A stretch of DNA of 64,000 nt, taken from the NCBI GenBank assembly GCA_037191015.1, contig JBBCKD010000006.1, positions 124,001 to 188,000 of the forward strand, read 5' to 3'. This DNA is from Ravibacter sp037191015. Lineage in GTDB: Bacteria > Bacteroidota > Bacteroidia > Cytophagales > Spirosomataceae. Position 1 is the first letter of the stretch; every line of letters begins with the position of its first letter. The notes beneath the pieces are model-generated. The model saw only the letters and a list, made by a program, of their open reading frames with translations, was not told the origin of the DNA and made no database searches. Positions 60,620 through 64,000 of the stretch are shown piece by piece. The position numbers and the translations under genes were made by a program.

Positions 60620-63600
60620 TCAGTTTGTTTTCCTGGTTGTCGGGATATAGAATTTGCTTTGCTCGTCTTCAGGATCGAGCGATACGCTTTGGGTAGAGGT
60701 TTTTCCTTGTCCCCAGGCAAATACCAGCGGAAGAATGAACAGTGCGGCAAAGGTCGAGGTAAACAGCCCGCCGATCACCGCCCTTCCGAGGGGAGAGGCC
60801 TGGTCTCCTCCGTCTCCTGATCCTGCTGCCATCGGAATCATCCCCACGATCATGGCGAGGGCCGTCATCAGGATGGGCCGTAAACGCAGAGAAGCTGATT
60901 CATAGGCTGCGGAAAGGGCATTCCCGCTTCGCAGGCGTAGCTCTTCGGCGTTGGTAATGAGAAGGACGGCATTTGAGATGGAAACCCCTACGGACATAAT
61001 GATCCCCATATAAGACTGCAGGTTCAGCGTCGATCCGGTGAGCAGGAGCAAAGTGAGCGAGCCGACGATAACAGCCGGCACAGTGGCCAGGACAATCGCC
61101 GATACCTTGAAAGACTGGAAATTGGCGGCCAGCATCAGGAAGATAACCACGATCGCTACCATGAGACCGCCTTCGAGGTTATCCAGTGTACTGGTCAGCG
61201 TTTCACTCATCCCAATGAGCTGTACGGTAAGCCCGCGCGGAAGCTCTCCCAAAGAATCAATCACGTCACGGACGGCTTTTTGCGCAGTTCCCAGGTCTTT
61301 TTCGTTGAGGTTGGTGGTCACCGACAGCGCCGGCAGCGCCCCCAGGTTATTATTTTCCCCGTACGTCGTATCCGGGACAATGGTCGCTACGTCGCCCAAT
61401 AGCGGTCGGCTTTGACCTTTCAGGATTGGAATTTCGGAGATATCATGAATGGAGCTCATCTGGTTTTCAGGAACAAGCACCTGTACAAAGTAGTTGTTGC
61501 CGCTTCTCGGGTCTACCCAGATGTTTTTATCGGTATAGCGTGATGACGAAGTAGAGGCTATCAGCGACCGGGAAATTTCAGCTACATCTACCCCCAATTG
61601 GGAAGCACGCATACGGTCGATCTCGATATTGACGGCAGGGTATTTATTTGACTGCCCCAGCTGGACATCCCTCAGGTAAGGGATTTCTTTCAGCTTTTCG
61701 ATCAATTTGCCGGCATACTGCTCGTTGGTTTTTTTGTCCCGGCCTGTCAGCCTTACCTCTATCGGCGTGGGGGAGCCCTGGCTTAGGATTTTATCAGTAA
61801 GCTCTATCGGCTCGAACGAGAGGCTGATACCGGGAATGGCAGCTTTGGTCCGCTTCCTGATCTTTTCTTTCAGCTCATCCAGATCGGCATGGAATCCCTC
61901 TTTTAAAGCCACCTGGAGTACTGCTTCCTGCGGGCCGGACATCCAGAGGTAGATCGGGCTGACGGAGAACGGTCCCGGGTGCTGGCCGACGTAGGCGGAG
62001 GTAACGGCCACGTTCTCAGGCCCCGTAATGTCTTTAATAATACCGATGAGCCCGAGCGTCTTTTCTTCCGTACGCTCGATCCGGGTTCCTTCCGGGGCTC
62101 TTAGCCTGACCTGGAACTGGCGGCCGTTTACTTTAGGAAGCACGTCTTTACCGATGTGATTCAGGAGCAAGCCGGCCAGGGCTGTGGAGGTCAGCAGATA
62201 AACAACGACGATCGGGCGCCTGTAAGGCATCATACGGTTGATAAACCTCAGGAATCTTATTCTCAGCCGTTCGAAGAAACTTATTTTACCATCCCGGTTG
62301 CTATCCTCCCGTTCGCTGAGCACTCTTTTCAGTTCCCCGGTATCATTTTCCCGATCGGGGCGCGCAGCGGCCTTAGAATGCCCTTTCATGAGCCAGTTAG
62401 CCATCACCGGGACGAAGGTCTGCGACAGGAAATAGGAAGCAATCATACTGAACCCGATCGCCAGCGCCAGCGGCATAAACATCGATCCGGGAATTCCTTC
62501 CATTGTAAAAGCCGGCGCGAAGACTGCGAGGATACAGAACAGGATCAGCAGCTTCGGGAAGGCAATCTCCTTACAGGCTTCCCATATGGCCAGGGCCTTC
62601 GGTTTCCCCATGTCCAGGTGCTGGTGAATGTTTTCGATCGTGACGGTACTTTCGTCGACCAGTATCCCTATAGCCAGCGCGAGCCCGCTGAGGGTCATAA
62701 TATTGATCGTCTGGCCGAGAAGGTTGAGAAACAGTATACTGATAATGATCGATGTGGGGATGGTCAGGATAACGATAAGGGCGCCGCGGGCATCGCCCAG
62801 GAACAGCAGTACCATAAGCCCGGTCAGCACAGCTCCTATCACCCCCTCCTCCACAAGGCTTTTGACCGCGTTCATCACGTATTGGGACTGGTCAAACTCA
62901 AAGCTCAGCTTTACGTCCTCGGGCAGTGTGCTCTGCATTTTCGGGATATACCTTTTCAGGTTTTGTACAACTTCCCAGGTAGAGGCATCGGCGCTCTTGG
63001 CAATAGTCAGGTAGACCGAACGTTTGCCGTTAACCAGACCGTAACCGGTGGTGATGTCTGCGCCGTCTTCTATGGTTGCGACGTCCCTCAGGTACAGGTT
63101 CTGTACCCCATTGCCTTTATACAGCGGGATATCCCCGAATTCGGCGATGGTTTTGATGGTTGTATTGGTGGGTGTGATATAATTTTTGTCACCGATCCTT
63201 ACGTTTCCCGACGGGGCGGTCTGGTTGTTAAGGCGTATGGCTTCTACCAGCTGATCAGGAGTGAGGTTGTGCGATCTCATTAACCCGGGGTCGGCTTTTA
63301 TCACCACAGTCCTGATGTTTCCTCCGAAGGGCGGGGATGACACGATCCCGGGGATTGCTGTAAACGATGATCTGACGTATAAGTTGGCAAGATCCATCAA
63401 CTGGTTGTTGGTCCGGACGTCGCTCGATAGCACGAGCTGTCCGACAGGCAGAGTAGAGGCATCGAACCGGATAATGAAAGGCGGGTTGGAGCCGGGCGGG
63501 AAAGCGGCCTGGATGCGGTTTGAAAAAGCGCTCAGCTCGGCAGATGCCTGGGCCATATTCGTGCCCGGGTAAAACGTAATTTTCATCAGGGTCAGGCCCT

Positions 63601-63856
63601 GCACGTTTTTTGTCTCTATCGCTTTGATACCGTTTACAAACAACAGCGTGTTGACGTATTGCTTCCCGAAAAATGTCTCCATCTGGTTAGGCGTATAGCC
63701 CCCGAAAGGGTGGGCGATGTACATAACCGGAAGATCGAGCCTGGGAAAAATATCAATCTTAATTTTTCTGACCGCGCTGATTCCGAAGAAGAGCAGACCG
63801 GCCACAACAACCATGATGGTTATCGGCTTTCTTAATGCAAAGCGAATCAGGTTCAT
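60620..63856 (-). CDS. RND efflux permease (AcrB/MdtB/CusA type)
   Basis: The 1,078-residue inner-membrane proton antiporter has twelve spans in two halves with large periplasmic loops. SGLALAIGILVDESTVTIENI holds the proton-relay Asp in span 4, and MGIIMSVGVSISNAVLLITNAEE is the matching second half. The cytosolic linker between spans 6 and 7 carries DSNRDGKISFFE (residues 518-529), a canonical 12-residue EF-hand loop pattern, followed by a basic amphipathic helix. Sequence in the pore domains is HAE1/MDR-like, so organic compounds rather than metals are likely substrates. An outer-membrane partner is not seen in the window. Confidence 0.93.
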   Translation of the reverse strand: MNLIRFALRKPITIMVVVAGLLFFGISAVRKIKIDIFPRLDLPVMYIAHPFGGYTPNQMETFFGKQYVNTLLFVNGIKAIETKNVQGLTLMKITFYPGTNMAQASAELSAFSNRIQAAFPPGSNPPFIIRFDASTLPVGQLVLSSDVRTNNQLMDLANLYVRSSFTAIPGIVSSPPFGGNIRTVVIKADPGLMRSHNLTPDQLVEAIRLNNQTAPSGNVRIGDKNYITPTNTTIKTIAEFGDIPLYKGNGVQNLYLRDVATIEDGADITTGYGLVNGKRSVYLTIAKSADASTWEVVQNLKRYIPKMQSTLPEDVKLSFEFDQSQYVMNAVKSLVEEGVIGAVLTGLMVLLFLGDARGALIVILTIPTSIIISILFLNLLGQTINIMTLSGLALAIGILVDESTVTIENIHQHLDMGKPKALAIWEACKEIAFPKLLILFCILAVFAPAFTMEGIPGSMFMPLALAIGFSMIASYFLSQTFVPVMANWLMKGHSKAAARPDRENDTGELKRVLSEREDSNRDGKISFFERLRIRFLRFINRMMPYRRPIVVVYLLTSTALAGLLLNHIGKDVLPKVNGRQFQVRLRAPEGTRIERTEEKTLGLIGIIKDITGPENVAVTSAYVGQHPGPFSVSPIYLWMSGPQEAVLQVALKEGFHADLDELKEKIRKRTKAAIPGISLSFEPIELTDKILSQGSPTPIEVRLTGRDKKTNEQYAGKLIEKLKEIPYLRDVQLGQSNKYPAVNIEIDRMRASQLGVDVAEISRSLIASTSSSRYTDKNIWVDPRSGNNYFVQVLVPENQMSSIHDISEIPILKGQSRPLLGDVATIVPDTTYGENNNLGALPALSVTTNLNEKDLGTAQKAVRDVIDSLGELPRGLTVQLIGMSETLTSTLDNLEGGLMVAIVVIFLMLAANFQSFKVSAIVLATVPAVIVGSLTLLLLTGSTLNLQSYMGIIMSVGVSISNAVLLITNAEELRLRSGNALSAAYESASLRLRPILMTALAMIVGMIPMAAGSGDGGDQASPLGRAVIGGLFTSTFAALFILPLVFAWGQGKTSTQSVSLDPEDEQSKFYIPTTRKTN

Positions 63857-63908
63857 GTGGTTACGGGGTGCAGCCCGCCGGAAGCGGACAGGGTAGGAAT
63901 GTAACTGG

Positions 63909-64000
63909 TTATAGTTGATTTTCGAAAACAGAATAGTCGCCCAGCGCGGCAGCTTTCATCAGGAAGCTCTGCCAGACATGATTACCGGCAATGTCGCGAT
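63909..64000 (-). CDS. C-terminal end of a gene cut by the right edge
   Basis: The minus-strand frame is open from base 64000 to the stop at 63909-63911. The visible 29 residues include GNHVWQSFLMKAAALGDYSV. It lies 52 bases upstream of the permease start in the same direction, so it may be the first gene of the efflux operon. The fragment is too short to assign. Confidence 0.6.
   Translation of the reverse strand, partial: RDIAGNHVWQSFLMKAAALGDYSVFENQL

Noticed and set aside
62156..63283. 375-codon plus-strand frame opposite the RND permease
   Set aside because: Antisense shadow; the product is His/Gln/Arg-rich and lacks any domain, while the permease frame is diagnostic.
1..64000. CRISPR array, rRNA operon or insertion-sequence transposase
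   Set aside because: No regularly spaced repeats, no rRNA-like sequence and no transposase motifs were seen in the window.

Overview
The window is Bacteroidota DNA. Its promoters carry the -33 TTG / -7 TAnnTTTG elements of that phylum, Shine-Dalgarno sequences are not evident, and the chromosomal gene set fits (fused OtsA-OtsB, two-gene Tat/Sec-exported enzyme operons, HemJ, TolC-less RND operon, ExbB/ExbD). Base composition is about half G+C, so a Sphingobacteriia, Chitinophagia or Cytophagia member is likely. The sequence alone does not fix the genus.

Bases 1 to about 27,316 are the right-hand part of an integrated tailed phage that continues beyond the left edge. From left to right it holds: two genes of unknown role; a 2,403-residue modular tail fibre; a 500-residue accessory protein; a lysis cassette (candidate unimolecular spanin, holin-like protein, M15 endolysin); a 728-residue tail or baseplate-type protein; the large terminase; an A+T-rich control region with several very small genes, two near-identical promoter/operator elements and a candidate small RNA; then a head-to-tail operon with a portal-like protein and a 1,060-residue tape measure. 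A convergent tyrosine integrase lies beside an intact tRNA-Gln(UUG), which is the probable attachment site. No major capsid protein, head protease or repressor of a known family is recognisable in this part.

Bases 27,317 to 64,000 are host chromosome. The segments are: trehalose synthesis plus trehalase; two alpha/beta hydrolases with a divergent GroES paralogue; redox and amino-acid hydrolases; a divergent PlsC / acyl-ACP desaturase pair; serS, aspartokinase, ribH and a TPR protein; a 150-bp inverted-repeat element; pterin dehydratase; a four-gene carbamoyltransferase / SGNH / DUF5989-like / SxtJ-like module; msrA and hemJ; rluD; an operon of four enzymes (PLP enzyme, amidohydrolase, RidA, RraA) that all have export signals; a lactonase-like hydrolase with a patatin; an ExbB/ExbD pair; and an RND efflux operon whose permease carries a canonical EF-hand-type loop.

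The most interesting items are the control region between terminase and portal (15,620 to 17,892), the candidate u-spanin lysis cassette, the exported PLP/Rid operon, and the carbamoyltransferase-SxtJ module outside any toxin cluster.
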